Origin: Streptomyces olindensis
Lineage (GTDB): Bacteria > Actinomycetota > Actinomycetes > Streptomycetales > Streptomycetaceae
Direction of reading: 5' to 3'
NCBI GenBank assembly: GCA_000696115.1
Contig: JJOH01000024.1
Coordinates: 1 to 64,000, forward strand
Length of the DNA stretch: 64,000 nt
The notes below the pieces were generated by a model. It was not told where the DNA came from and made no database searches. It saw only the letters and a list, made by a program, of their open reading frames with translations. Shown in pieces: positions 19,113 to 26,798 of this stretch (within the stretch, counting starts at the first letter, position 1; each line of letters starts with the position of its first letter). Made by a program: the position numbers and the translations under genes.

Positions 19113-19979
19113 CTAGGCGTACCGGTAGATCCGGTGGTGGTCCTCCAACTCGTCCGGCGTCACGTCCCACGGCGGCATCCTCTCGTGCCGCGCGACGACC
19201 CGGCCGCGCTGGGCGTTGCCCCGGGCGAGCGGCTTGGCGGGGAGATAGCGGGCGCCCTTGTGCCGCCGCTGCCAGCGGGACCAGAGGAGGTCGACGAAGG
19301 CGTGGTGCATCCAGAAGATGGGGTCGTTGACGGACGCGCCGCCCACCATGTGACCGCCGACCCAACGGTGGACCCGGTTGTGATTGCGCCACGAAGCGGC
19401 GCCCCGCCCCGGCCCCCACCCTTCCAGCTTGTTACGAAACCCCTTGGCCGACGTGGACCCCCAGGGGGTCGTGTCGTAGACGGGGTCGTCGAGGGCCCAT
19501 TGCACATCCCTGCCCGTGGGCAGCGCGATCGGATCCCGCGGTCGGCCCAGCTCGCGCGTGAGGAACTCCGTATCGGTGATCCCCACCTTGATGGTCCACT
19601 CGCCGTTGCGGTAGGCGAAGGGGCCGGTCATGACCTGCCGGTCGGACCGCCGCCCCGTGCCGCCGACCAGGTCCTCGGTCCACGGCAGGCCCGTGGGGGT
19701 GCGGTTGCGTGTCCAGTCCCAGTACGGCACGGTCACCGACTCGTCCACGCGACGCAGTGCCTTCTCCAGATCCATCACGAATTTGCGGTGCCAGGGGAGG
19801 AAGGAGGGTGCCATGTGGGCGGTCCGCAGCCCACGCTCGCCGTCGGCGACGTAGTACTGGATGTGCATGCGCACGAACTCGTCGTACTCGCCCCGGCGTT
19901 TGAGCTGAAGCAGCGCGTTGACGAACCGGCGCCGCTCGGATCGGGTGAGCTTGCTGACGTCCTTACGCGTGTACACCAC
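19113..19979 (-). CDS. melC2: Tyrosinase (binuclear copper monophenol oxidase)
   Basis: 288 residues, within the usual range for Streptomyces tyrosinase. CuA ligands: His in RMHIQYY, His in TAHMAPSFLPWHRKF and its second His. CuB ligands: NHNRVHRWVGG and FWMHHAFVD. The enzyme oxidises tyrosine to dopaquinone and leads to melanin. It lacks a signal peptide and should be exported in complex with the MelC1 chaperone, whose gene overlaps by 17 bases upstream. Sequence such as PYWDWTRNRTPTGLPW departs from classic MelC2, so a second-type (MelD2-like) tyrosinase is possible. The IS982 end touches its stop codon but the C-terminus looks complete. Confidence 0.93.
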   Translation of the reverse strand: MVYTRKDVSKLTRSERRRFVNALLQLKRRGEYDEFVRMHIQYYVADGERGLRTAHMAPSFLPWHRKFVMDLEKALRRVDESVTVPYWDWTRNRTPTGLPWTEDLVGGTGRRSDRQVMTGPFAYRNGEWTIKVGITDTEFLTRELGRPRDPIALPTGRDVQWALDDPVYDTTPWGSTSAKGFRNKLEGWGPGRGAASWRNHNRVHRWVGGHMVGGASVNDPIFWMHHAFVDLLWSRWQRRHKGARYLPAKPLARGNAQRGRVVARHERMPPWDVTPDELEDHHRIYRYA

Positions 19980-20487
19980 AGCAATGACTCCCCTCGGCTC
20001 CCTTGCCCCCGCTCGGCGTACGGTTGTTCCCCATGCGGCCGCCCCGGTCGTCCGGTGCGCCCAGCCGTGCCGTGGATCCGAGTTCGTCGACCGCCGCGCG
20101 CGCGGCGGCGAGTGGGGTCGGATACGAACAGTAGTGGTCGATCATGCTCATCCAGCTGCCGTCCGCCCGGCGCATCAGATGCAGCGGTCGCCCGTCCACG
20201 GTGACGTGCCACGCGCCTGAACCGTCGTCCCCGGACCGCTCATCGCCGTGTCTGACACCGACGATGCGGCGGCCACGATACGTCTCGTCGAACCGCGTCA
20301 CCTCCGCCCCGACCGGCCTCGACGCCACCAGGAACGGCCCGAACGCCACGCAGGTCAACGACGCGAACAGCCCTCGCAGCACTCGCCGCCGCCCCGTGGC
20401 CTCCGTGAGGCCGGCGACGGCTGACGGGCAGCAGTCAGCGGGCTCGGCCTCTTTGTGTTCCGGTAGGTACCGGGGTGGTTTCCTCAT
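19963..20487 (-). CDS. melC1: Tyrosinase cofactor / copper chaperone with Tat signal
   Basis: 174 residues from ATG 20487 (a TTG at 20493 is better spaced from GGAG and also possible). GRRRVLRGLFASLTCVAFGPFLVASRPVGA is a Tat-type signal, set behind an unusual 30-residue N-terminal extension that includes two adjacent Cys. The mature part has FDETYRGRRIVG, HVTVDGRPLHLMRRADGSWMSMIDHYCSYPTPLAAARAAVDEL, the MelC1 core that loads Cu and carries tyrosinase out. The C-terminus is Gly/His/Cys-rich (HCCGVHA), which may be a copper site (inference). Start codon overlaps the stop of the small secreted ORF upstream. Confidence 0.88.
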   Translation of the reverse strand: MRKPPRYLPEHKEAEPADCCPSAVAGLTEATGRRRVLRGLFASLTCVAFGPFLVASRPVGAEVTRFDETYRGRRIVGVRHGDERSGDDGSGAWHVTVDGRPLHLMRRADGSWMSMIDHYCSYPTPLAAARAAVDELGSTARLGAPDDRGGRMGNNRTPSGGKGAEGSHCCGVHA

Positions 20488-20765
20488 GGGCAACGGTCTG
20501 TCTCCTCCTCTTCACGGCGGACACCCGGCACACTCAAGGGCCGACCCCGCAGACGGCGAAATCGGCCCAGGAACGGCCACAGGCGTCCGATACGCACGTC
20601 CGGCGGAAAGCCCTGGCTGAGAGTCCGAGCGGAAGTCCGAGCCGATAGAGCTCCCGTGAGGCCAGCGGCCTTGGTTTCCATGACGCCCTGGGCGGCAGCG
20701 GGCGCTGCGACACCGGCTGCAATCACGGACGCGGAAACGACGGCTGCAGCCTTCAGGGAATTCAT
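20484..20765 (-). CDS. Small secreted protein ORF coupled to melC1
   Basis: 93 residues from the ATG at 20765, behind GGAAAGGAACACG. The N-terminus MNSLKAAAVVSASVIAAG with AAPAAAQG is a clear signal peptide. The mature part is basic and Arg-rich towards the end, unlike a typical secreted protein, so a frameshift within the second half is possible. Its stop TGA overlaps the melC1 ATG (ATGA), which argues for a translationally coupled three-gene tyrosinase operon. No family recognised. Confidence 0.5.
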   Translation of the reverse strand: MNSLKAAAVVSASVIAAGVAAPAAAQGVMETKAAGLTGALSARTSARTLSQGFPPDVRIGRLWPFLGRFRRLRGRPLSVPGVRREEEETDRCP

Positions 20766-21272
20766 CGTGTTCCTTTCCTCTGGAACGCCCATGCCAGCAG
20801 AGGGAGGCTCTTCACCGCCTCTAACGAGCCCCAGACGCTGCGGTAACCCGCACACGGAAAGTCCCGACACCCGGCACTCAACGCGGCAAGAGATGAATCC
20901 GTCGACAGAAACGAACGTCGTACCGGCCGAGCTGTGCCTGCTTGGCATCAGGGCCAGCACCGGTTCTCCGGAAGGCTGATCGAGCGGCAGGCTGGGAAGT
21001 GGCAGGCTGGCACCACTCGGTGTGCGGGCGACGGCGTACACAAGCCCCTGCACTTCGCCCGTGACCGTAGGGAGGACGCCGGCGGGTCATCGCGGACTAC
21101 GCCGCAAGACCACAGCCGGGTTCTGAAGACAGCCACCCTGTGACCACACCCACGAGTGAGCCATGGCCAGGAAGACTCACGGCAACGCGACAGTGCGTTG
21201 ACGGTGGCCGAGAACGACCCCCCTGGGCGCGCTTGGCGTCGCGGCTCGCGGCCTCCTTGGCCTTGCGCGCGG
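20766..21272. other. Gene-free interval upstream of the tyrosinase operon
   Basis: About 500 bp. It should contain the promoter of the minus-strand tyrosinase operon. No coding region with a ribosome site and recognisable product is seen on either strand, and no strong promoter box can be assigned with confidence. Confidence 0.4.
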
Positions 21273-21309
21273 CCTCGGGTGCCGGACGCGATGCGTCTGG
21301 CACCCGAGG
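21273..21309 (-). terminator. Terminator of the chaplin-like LAETG gene
   Basis: Arms cctcgggtgcc (21273-21283) and ggcacccgagg (21299-21309) are perfect, and inner bases gacgc/gcgtc continue the stem across one G-T pair, leaving a 3-base loop. It lies 8 bases past the stop of the gene ending at 21317. No T-run follows, as is common in streptomycetes. Confidence 0.8.
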
Positions 21310-21316
21310 TCGGCAA

Positions 21317-22024
21317 CTACTCCGGGGACGCTGCCGAGGGGACTTCTCGTGTACGACGGGCCATGGCTCGGCCTCGTCGGAACAGGACGGTGCCGCTCGT
21401 CAACAGCACGGCCGCACCCGAGGCCATGAGCACCTGCTCGCCGCCGCCGGTTTCCGCGAGCGTGGGCGGCTGGGTCGGGGGCTTCGGGGCCGGGCTGGCC
21501 GGTCGCGGCGACGTGGGCGGGGACGTCGGCGGCTCCTTGGGCGGTGTGGACGCATCTTCGCCGTAGCCGGAGTCGTCCCCGTATCCGTAGCCGGAGTCAT
21601 CCCCGTACCCGGAGTCATCCCCGTACCCGGAGTCGTCCCCGTACCCGGAGTCGTCCCCGTACCCGGAGTCGTCCCCGTAGCCGGAGTCATCCCCGTGCCC
21701 GGAATCTTCCCGGTAGCTACTGGCATTGCGGTGCTGCTCCGGGTCGGCGCTGGGGGAAGCCCCATTGGACCCGCGTGAGCTCGGGAGGCTGGTCCAGGCG
21801 TTCCGGAGGGACGAGTTGCCCTCGGCACCCAGGCTGATGGGGTTGCCGTCGGCGTTCGCGGCGATGTCCGCAGGCACCTCGGCGGTGCGGCCCGACTGGG
21901 CAGTGGGCGATACCCCGGAAGTTCCCTCGGAGTGAGAGTCCGCGAACGCCGGGGTGCCGTACAGGGACAGAATGCTCGTCGCGGCGGCGGCCACGACCAT
22001 TCCCCTGCTCAGGTTCTGTCGCAA
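21317..22024 (-). CDS. LAETG-anchored protein with a Cys-less chaplin-like segment and SGYGDD repeats
   Basis: 235 residues from the TTG at 22024, chosen because AGGAAG lies nine bases upstream and the protein then starts LRQNLSRGMVVAAAATSIL, like chaplin signal peptides. Residues 44-75 (SGRTAEVPADIAANADGN..) align without gaps to the chaplin domain (SGNTVQVPV.IPVN.CGN), keeping S-G-T-V-P-D-I-N-A-G-N-I-S-N positions, but the conserved Cys is Asp and the second Cys is absent. Residues about 108-157 are eight SGYGDD-type units (18-bp DNA repeats). A Pro-rich spacer, LAETG (189-193), hydrophobic segment and RRGR tail follow. A surface protein, possibly a diverged long chaplin. Confidence 0.83.
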   Translation of the reverse strand: MRQNLSRGMVVAAAATSILSLYGTPAFADSHSEGTSGVSPTAQSGRTAEVPADIAANADGNPISLGAEGNSSLRNAWTSLPSSRGSNGASPSADPEQHRNASSYREDSGHGDDSGYGDDSGYGDDSGYGDDSGYGDDSGYGDDSGYGYGDDSGYGEDASTPPKEPPTSPPTSPRPASPAPKPPTQPPTLAETGGGEQVLMASGAAVLLTSGTVLFRRGRAMARRTREVPSAASPE

Positions 22025-22203
22025 TCTGTTCGTCTTCCTGCTCGAATAGGTGGGAAAAGCTGACCCTGAAACCGAAGGGGACAGGTCAGGGTCGGCCGGT
22101 CCGCAGCAGCTAGGCCGGCATTCCGTCAACTCCAGACGTTGCCAGACCGATCCCTCGGACCGTGCCCCGAGTGGTGAGGTGCTGGTTCGGACTGATCGTC
22201 TCG

Positions 22204-22464
22204 TCAGTTCCTCCCCCTGTTCTTGCGGCTGCGCCGGGGAGCTGCTTCACGCCTGCCGTAGTTTCGTCGCCACTGAATTTTCCGACTGGTCAGATGATGG
22301 GATCCGGTGAAGTGCCAGTACCGGCAGCCGGGGCACCGATAAATCCGGTCCGGAATCTTTTGGATCAGAGGCTGCCTGATGAGCCAGGCGCGAGCCTCGC
22401 TCTCGAAGCGGAATGACGCCTTCCCCGTTTCCGGACAGCGCGGCAGAATGACTGTGTCACTCAT
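22204..22464 (-). CDS. Small Cys-containing hypothetical protein
   Basis: 86 residues from the ATG at 22464, with GGAGGGG directly upstream. MSDTVILPRCPETGKASFRFESEARAW then YRCPGCRYWHFTGSHH. The Cys spacing (C..., CPGC, H, H) suggests a single zinc knuckle, as in many small actinobacterial proteins that recognise nucleic acid. The C-terminus is strongly basic (RREAAPRRSRKNRGRN). A real gene is likely; function unknown. It shares the strand with the peptide gene upstream. Confidence 0.7.
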   Translation of the reverse strand: MSDTVILPRCPETGKASFRFESEARAWLIRQPLIQKIPDRIYRCPGCRYWHFTGSHHLTSRKIQWRRNYGRREAAPRRSRKNRGRN

Positions 22465-22541
22465 GTCCCCTCCGAAATGCGCTACGTTGTGCGATCGCCT
22501 ACGGCACGGCTGTTTTCCCGTGACGGGCACCTGGGTAAACG

Positions 22542-22604
22542 GAAAGCGCCTCTCCCTCGAAGGATGAGGATGGCCTCATCCGCCCGCCAGGGAAAGGCGC
22601 TTTC
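22542..22604 (-). terminator. Large hairpin after the first Asn/Thr-repeat peptide gene
   Basis: 16-bp arms gaaagcgcctctccct (22542-22557) and agggaaaggcgctttc (22589-22604) pair with one mismatch; an inner atgagg...cctcat pairs too. It is 100 bp past the stop of the gene ending at 22704. The same hairpin, with arms agcgcctctccctcg, follows the second copy at 55935-55993, so it is part of the duplicated unit. Most simply a transcription terminator. Confidence 0.75.
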
Positions 22605-22703
22605 AAGTTAGGCCACGACCCCCGAGGGAATCGAGAAATACCCCTGGGCACCGTAGTGGACTCGACCGATCACCAGCCGGCTCCCGAGGGTTCGGCCGCC
22701 TCG

Positions 22704-22919
22704 TTACGCCAGGCCGATGGTGATGGCGATGTCGTTGGTGTTCGTGTTGTCGTTGTCGTTGTCGTTGGTGTTCGTGTTGGTGTTCTCGTTGAGAATGACA
22801 ACGGGCTGGTCGACCGCCGGCTCCTTCTTTTCGCAGGCGCTGGCCACCGAGGCGGATCCCGCGAGGAGGCCCGCCGCCACGAGAGTCGACGCAGCGGCCC
22901 GCTTCATGCTCTGGCGCAT
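22704..22919 (-). CDS. Small secreted Asn/Thr/Asp-repeat peptide, copy 1
   Basis: 71 residues from the ATG at 22919 with GGAGAATCAA upstream. MRQSMKRAAASTLVAAGLLAGSASVASA is a signal peptide, cleaved before CEKKEP. The mature peptide (about 43 residues) has PVVILNENTNTNTNDNDNDN then NTNTNDIAITIGLA: a polar run of alternating Asn with Thr or Asp flanked by short beta-prone segments. No known family comes to mind. A close paralogue lies at 56084-56293; both share upstream DNA and the downstream hairpin. The alternation would suit a beta-solenoid or amyloid-like fold or metal binding (inference). Confidence 0.85.
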   Translation of the reverse strand: MRQSMKRAAASTLVAAGLLAGSASVASACEKKEPAVDQPVVILNENTNTNTNDNDNDNTNTNDIAITIGLA

Positions 22920-23276
22920 TTGATTCTCCGTTCTGTTTCTTCCCCTCTGGAAGAACGAAACCGATATTGCCCTCGACGTGGAAGGCCACACAACTTGAAA
23001 TGGTCCAAGCCCTGGAACTTCATCCATATGGCCCCGCATTGCATGTGATATGCTTTATCGACCTCCCAGGTCGCATCCGGTCGGCCATCCCATACAGCAA
23101 TGACACACGCGAGCCACTGGCCAGGACTTCAGCAGCTGTTCCCTATTACCACGGCCCGCTCTCGGTGAGTTTTATCATCGTTTGTTATCTCGTTCAGGTG
23201 ATCCCACCTGGCGGCTGCTGACCGGCATCGACCCGCTGGCCTCGGTTCCCTGCGCGCGGGCCGTACTACCGCCCGC
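22920..23276. other. Upstream region of peptide copy 1
   Basis: No gene. It holds the shared element ggaacttcatcc (23014-23025, 95 bp before the start) followed by tggcccc, which recurs 96 bp before the second copy (56389-56400). The promoter is therefore probably inside this stretch. Beyond 23100 the sequence is AT-richer and then runs into an IS1380 remnant. Confidence 0.55.
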
Positions 23277-23903
23277 GTGATCGCCTGGTTACAGGTAGGG
23301 GATCCCGGCCGGGGCCGCATTCCCGGCGCGTATGCGGGCGGGCGAGAACGGCCCGGGCCCTGGTCCTGGACACCGACGCCAGGCTCGTCACCTCCCACTC
23401 CGAGAAGGAGCACGCGGCGCCGACCTGACAAGCACGGCTCCCGCTACCACCTGCCGCTGCGCATCCTGGAGAACACCGGCGAGGCCCTGGCTGGTGCGCT
23501 GCGGCCCGGCAACACCGTGGTCGGCACCGCCGTCGACCACATCAGCGCTCTCCGTGCCGCGCTCGCCCGACTGCCTGACGACGATCGCCACGACACCGAT
23601 ATCTCCCTCCGTGCCGACAGCGCTGGATCCGCCAAGAGGTTCCTGGCCCACATCCGCGCCCTTCGCTCACGCGGGATACACGCCTCCTTCTCCATCGGAT
23701 GTCCCACCACCGAAGCCGCACGCCGCTCGATACGCCATCGGCCGGTCCCCCTCCCATCACTTCGCCATCAACACCGCACGCCGAAGCTGTCTCCCGCCGC
23801 CACCGGCCTACTCATGGCGCCAGGAACTGGCGGACGCTTTGGCATGCACCGCCACCGACAACCGCGCTCCACCGCGAGCGGTCCACCTCGGCTTGGCGTT
23901 TAA
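23277..23903 (+). pseudogene. IS1380-family transposase remnant
   Basis: Fragments in several frames: RALVLDTDARLVTSHSEKEHAAPT followed by a stop, then RYHLPLRILENTGEALAGALRPGNTVVGTAVDHISALRAALARLP, DISLRADSAGSAKRFLAHIRALRSRGI and SFSIG. These are the central DDE-core blocks of IS1380 transposases (D in DTD and D in ADSAGS). Both ends are missing and frames are broken, so it is inactive. Confidence 0.8.
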
Positions 23904-23955
23904 CATCGCCGGTCACTCGTCCTGCTGACCTGCGGTTCTTCCAGGGATAGCGGAG

Positions 23956-24011
23956 GCGGCCGTTCTCCACGCTTCGAGATGTCGAGTAACGAAGTGCGAG
24001 AGAACGGCCGC
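23956..24011. repeat. Inverted repeat at the left end of the IS701-like remnant
   Basis: Perfect 12-bp arms gcggccgttctc (23956-23967) and gagaacggccgc (24000-24011) with a 32-base spacer, just before the transposase start region at 24035. Probably an end structure of the insertion element or a protective hairpin against read-through transcription; no matching copy is seen on the far side. Confidence 0.55.
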
Positions 24012-24034
24012 TGCGTACGAGTCTGCCTGTCGAT

Positions 24035-25150
24035 ATGCCCGGAAGTGAGGCGTTGGGTCTGTTGTCCCGCTTTCGGGTCGAGTCCTACGAGTGTCTCCAC
24101 AAGCGGGCGGATGCGCTCTTCGAACTCACCGACGCGGTGCTGTGTGCGGACGGGCCGGTGAAGACGCTGGTCGAGTTGTCGCTGGCGGCCGAGTACCGGC
24201 GCGGGCACGGGGCCCTGTACGCCGCGCTGGACCGGGGCTGGTTGGAGCCGGCGCGGCTGCGCCGCGTGCTCGCCGGCTTGCCGGTGCCCAGGGCGGCCGA
24301 CGGGCGGATCGTCTCGCGGTGGATGTGTCGCACTGGCTGCGGCCTGACGCGCCGACCAGCGACGAGCGGCTGTTCCGCCACGTCTACGGACGCGGGGACC
24401 GCAGCACTGACCAGTCCGTACCGGGCTGGCCATACTCCCTCGGCGCCGCCCTGGAACCGGGCCGCACCTCCTGGGTCGCTCTCCTGGACGCGGTCCGCCT
24501 GGGCCGGGCGGACGACGTCACCCAGGTCACCGTCCGCCAACTCCGGGACGTGGTGGTCCGGTTGGCCACGGCCGGGCACTGGCAGCCGGGCGATCCCGAG
24601 ATCCTGATCGTCATGGACTCCGGCTACGACACCGCCTGCCTCTCCCACATCCTGGCCGATCTCCCGGTGGTGCTGGCCGGACGTCTGCGCTCGGACCGCG
24701 TCATGCTCAGCGACGCCGGCCCCGCCCGCTCCTGGCCTCGTGGCGGACGCCCGCGCCGCCACGGCGGTGTCCTCACCCTCGCCAAGCCCGACACCTGGCA
24801 CACCCCCGACCTCACCACCTCCAGCGCAACCACCCGCTACGGCACCGCCGAGGCGACCTCCTGGGACCGGACGCACCCCAGACTCACCCACCGCGGCCCC
24901 TGGCTGGAGCACGCCCACGAGGAACTGCCCACCCTCCACGGCACGTTGATCCGGCTGAAGGTCGAGCACCTGCCGGGCGACCGCGACCCGAAACCCGTCT
25001 GGCTGTGGTCCTCGGCAGACAAGTGCCACACCCGCGGACATCGACCACTGGTGGCAGTCGTTCCTGCGCCGCTTCGACCTGGAGCACACCTTGCGGCTGA
25101 TGAAGCAGACCCTCGGCTGGACAGCACCGAAGATCCGCCAACGGCCCGTC
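24035..25150 (+). pseudogene. Frameshifted IS701/IS4-like transposase
   Basis: Reading starts MPGSEALGLLSRFRVESYECLHKRADALFELTDAVLCADGP and goes on as LVELSLAAEYRRGHGALYAALDRGW. Near 24310 it moves one frame to LAVDVSHWLRPDAPTSDERLFRHVYGRG (first DDE Asp), WVALLDAVRLG, LIVMDSGYD (second Asp), SDRVMLSDAGPA, WLWSS; near 25030 it shifts again to WWQSFLRRFDLEHTLRLMKQTLGW (the Glu region) and then degrades. At least two frameshifts and a lost C-terminus: inactive. Confidence 0.83.
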
Positions 25151-25428
25151 CGGCAGCGGCACCGAAACCGTCCCGGCCAGGAAGGGAAGAGGCGCCGCAG
25201 GTGGGCCAGGGCATGCCGGAGCCACCGGGCCGAGGTGAACCCGAGCATGGTCTGTGTCATCGCGAGGGTGACGGCTCGGCGTCGGTGAGCTGCGGCGCGA
25301 TCCCCGCGGACGGAGGCGGCGAGTCGGGCAAGTCGGGTGCCGCCGACGAACCACCGCAGTATCAGGGCCCTTGCTCGGCGGTGGACTGCTGTGCCTGTCA
25401 GGACTCTCCGCGTGGTAGCCACGACCAA
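25143..25428 (-). pseudogene. N-terminal fragment of a second IS982-like transposase
   Basis: On the minus strand the frame reads AVTLAMTQTMLGFTSARWLRHALAHLRRLFPSWPGR, matching the N-terminal block of IS982 transposases (LTLAVAQAMLGF.SEARWLR.AHLHGLFPYLP) seen in the 18-19 kb copy, but with missing residues. It is fused end to end with the IS701-like remnant. Catalytic parts are absent. Confidence 0.6.
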
Positions 25429-25536
25429 CGTGCGCGATCACCCGGATGTCACGTCCGGGTGGCCCCGCGATGTGCGACGCCTGAAGATCGGCTGGACAGG
25501 GCGCTCAGCCCCTTCATCTCGCAGAAGGAGAATGAC

Positions 25537-25632
25537 ATGGAAATCATCGCCAGCCTCGCAGCGGCCGTCAACGCCGGCCTCGCTGTCGGCCTCAATGCCG
25601 TCCTGGGCCTCGGTTTCGGCGTCGGGCTCTAG
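25537..25632 (+). CDS. Orphan 31-residue hydrophobic peptide
   Basis: ATG at 25537 stands six bases after an AAGGAG ribosome site (25525-25530), and a strong hairpin follows the stop by 18 bases, so this short ORF has full gene signals. The product begins MEIIASLAAAVNAGLAVGLN and ends with a Gly-alternating GLGFGVGL tail. It has one acidic residue (Glu2), no basic residue and no Cys; the small and hydrophobic residues would form one membrane-seeking helix. No leader cleavage site, so it may act as made: a membrane-active or signalling peptide, or a type I toxin-like peptide (inference). Lies between transposon remnants and the polysaccharide island. Confidence 0.65.
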   Translation: MEIIASLAAAVNAGLAVGLNAVLGLGFGVGL

Positions 25633-25650
25633 CCGCTGCCGAAGACAACG

Positions 25651-25692
25651 TCGTCGGTGGCCGCCGCGGTGCTGTGCGGCGGCCACCGACGA
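25651..25692 (+). terminator. Terminator of the 31-residue peptide gene
   Basis: Perfect 15-bp arms tcgtcggtggccgcc (25651-25665) and ggcggccaccgacga (25678-25692) with a 12-base loop, starting 18 bases after the stop codon at 25632. No U-run follows. Confidence 0.85.
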
Positions 25693-25855
25693 AGCAGTGG
25701 CGTCAGCTGATTGGTCCGGCCGACGCTCACGGTGAGAGCTGCCCGTCATCACCGATCAAGGGCACCGGAAGCCTCCATGGACGGGCTCCGAGCGGGAGCA
25801 GAAGACTGGTGGGGCCCACACCGGCAATGCACCACAGAGAAAGGTGGGAGTCTCG

Positions 25856-26086
25856 ATGACCGCATACGACCACGCGCTTGTACCGGCCACCGAGGCCCAG
25901 CTGTTCGCCCGCATCAATACCGGCCGGCGTGCGAACCGGCGGTCGCCCGCAATCGAGCGGGACTGGGCGAAGGCCCCGGAGCACTCCCTTCAGAGCTATG
26001 AGTTGACCCCCCGCTGCACACCGTGGTCCATTCACGGAAAGGTCCTTTCTCACGGTTGCGCCCATGGCAGTGGTGTACGAATTTGA
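25856..26086 (+). CDS. Possible small ORF (76 aa), doubtful
   Basis: An ATG preceded by AAGGTGGGAG opens a 76-residue frame beginning MTAYDHALVPATEAQLFARINTG. The first 45 residues look protein-like; the last 30 (CTPWSIHGKVLSHGC) do not. No family recognised. It may be the 5' remnant of a broken gene. Confidence 0.25.
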   Translation: MTAYDHALVPATEAQLFARINTGRRANRRSPAIERDWAKAPEHSLQSYELTPRCTPWSIHGKVLSHGCAHGSGVRI

Positions 26087-26798
26087 ACGGTTGCAGCGGC
26101 GCGCGCGCCGGCTGCCCTCGACGTAATGATGCGGGAGTCAGCGGGCTGGGCGGCGGCGCGAGTGTGTCTGTGCTGTCCGTGCGACTGTCACGGAACACCG
26201 CGCTGCGTCTGCTGCTGCGCCCGCGACCGCAGGTACACGGGGTCCTGAGAGTGGACGACTTCGCGTCGGAAGCGTCAGTCAGATGTACGACAGAGCCGGC
26301 TTTCCCCTCCTGCACCACCGCATCCTCCGATGAGGACACGCTCAGCACCCACCGGATCTGGCCCGGATCCGTTCGCTGGACTTCGTCCCTCGATCACGGA
26401 CACGACGCGGGTGCACCGCCAGTTCAGGCAGTGGCCACCGAGACACACCGGACCATGGCACACATGGTGCGGCGGAAGTCGACTGAACAGGACAGGGACG
26501 ACGGCCGATACGCATCCTGCGGAACGCGGCCGGGCCCCTCCGCTCGTCGGCGTCCCGGCCGCCAACCCGGCCAGCGAAGCGCCGGTGATCAGCGGTCCCG
26601 AAGCAGCCTGGGGGCGTTGCCGTCAGTTCAGTGGCAGTGGCCACCAGGCTGCCGCCACCGACATCGCACCGGCTCTTCACGGCAGCTCCCGCGGCGTCAC
26701 TCGGCCGGCTTCGCCTCGACATCCGCAGCCCTGGACCCACACACGTGGAGTACGACCCGGTACGGCTGACAGTACTCGGCGCATGCTCCCCTGGACCG
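26087..26798. other. Gene-free interval left of the phosphatase gene
   Basis: About 700 bp with no supported gene. All ORFs read as Arg/Ser/Pro-rich out-of-frame sequence and lack ribosome sites. Reduced codon structure compared with the surroundings suggests eroded DNA at the edge of the island. Confidence 0.45.

Noticed and set aside
21559..21720. 18-bp tandem repeats as a possible CRISPR array
   Set aside because: The units are directly adjacent without unique spacers and translate in frame as SGYGDD in an LAETG protein.
22704..22919. Copy 1 repeat peptide as a lipoprotein (Cys after the signal peptide)
   Set aside because: The residues before Cys (VASA) do not fit a lipobox well and the paralogue has Gly at that position.
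23956..24011. Inverted repeat as a transcription terminator
   Set aside because: The spacer is 32 bases and no gene ends just before it; its place at the edge of the IS701-like remnant makes an element end more likely.
26087..26798. Possible gene in the 0.7-kb gap before the tyrosine phosphatase
   Set aside because: All frames read as low-information sequence without ribosome site or recognisable domain.
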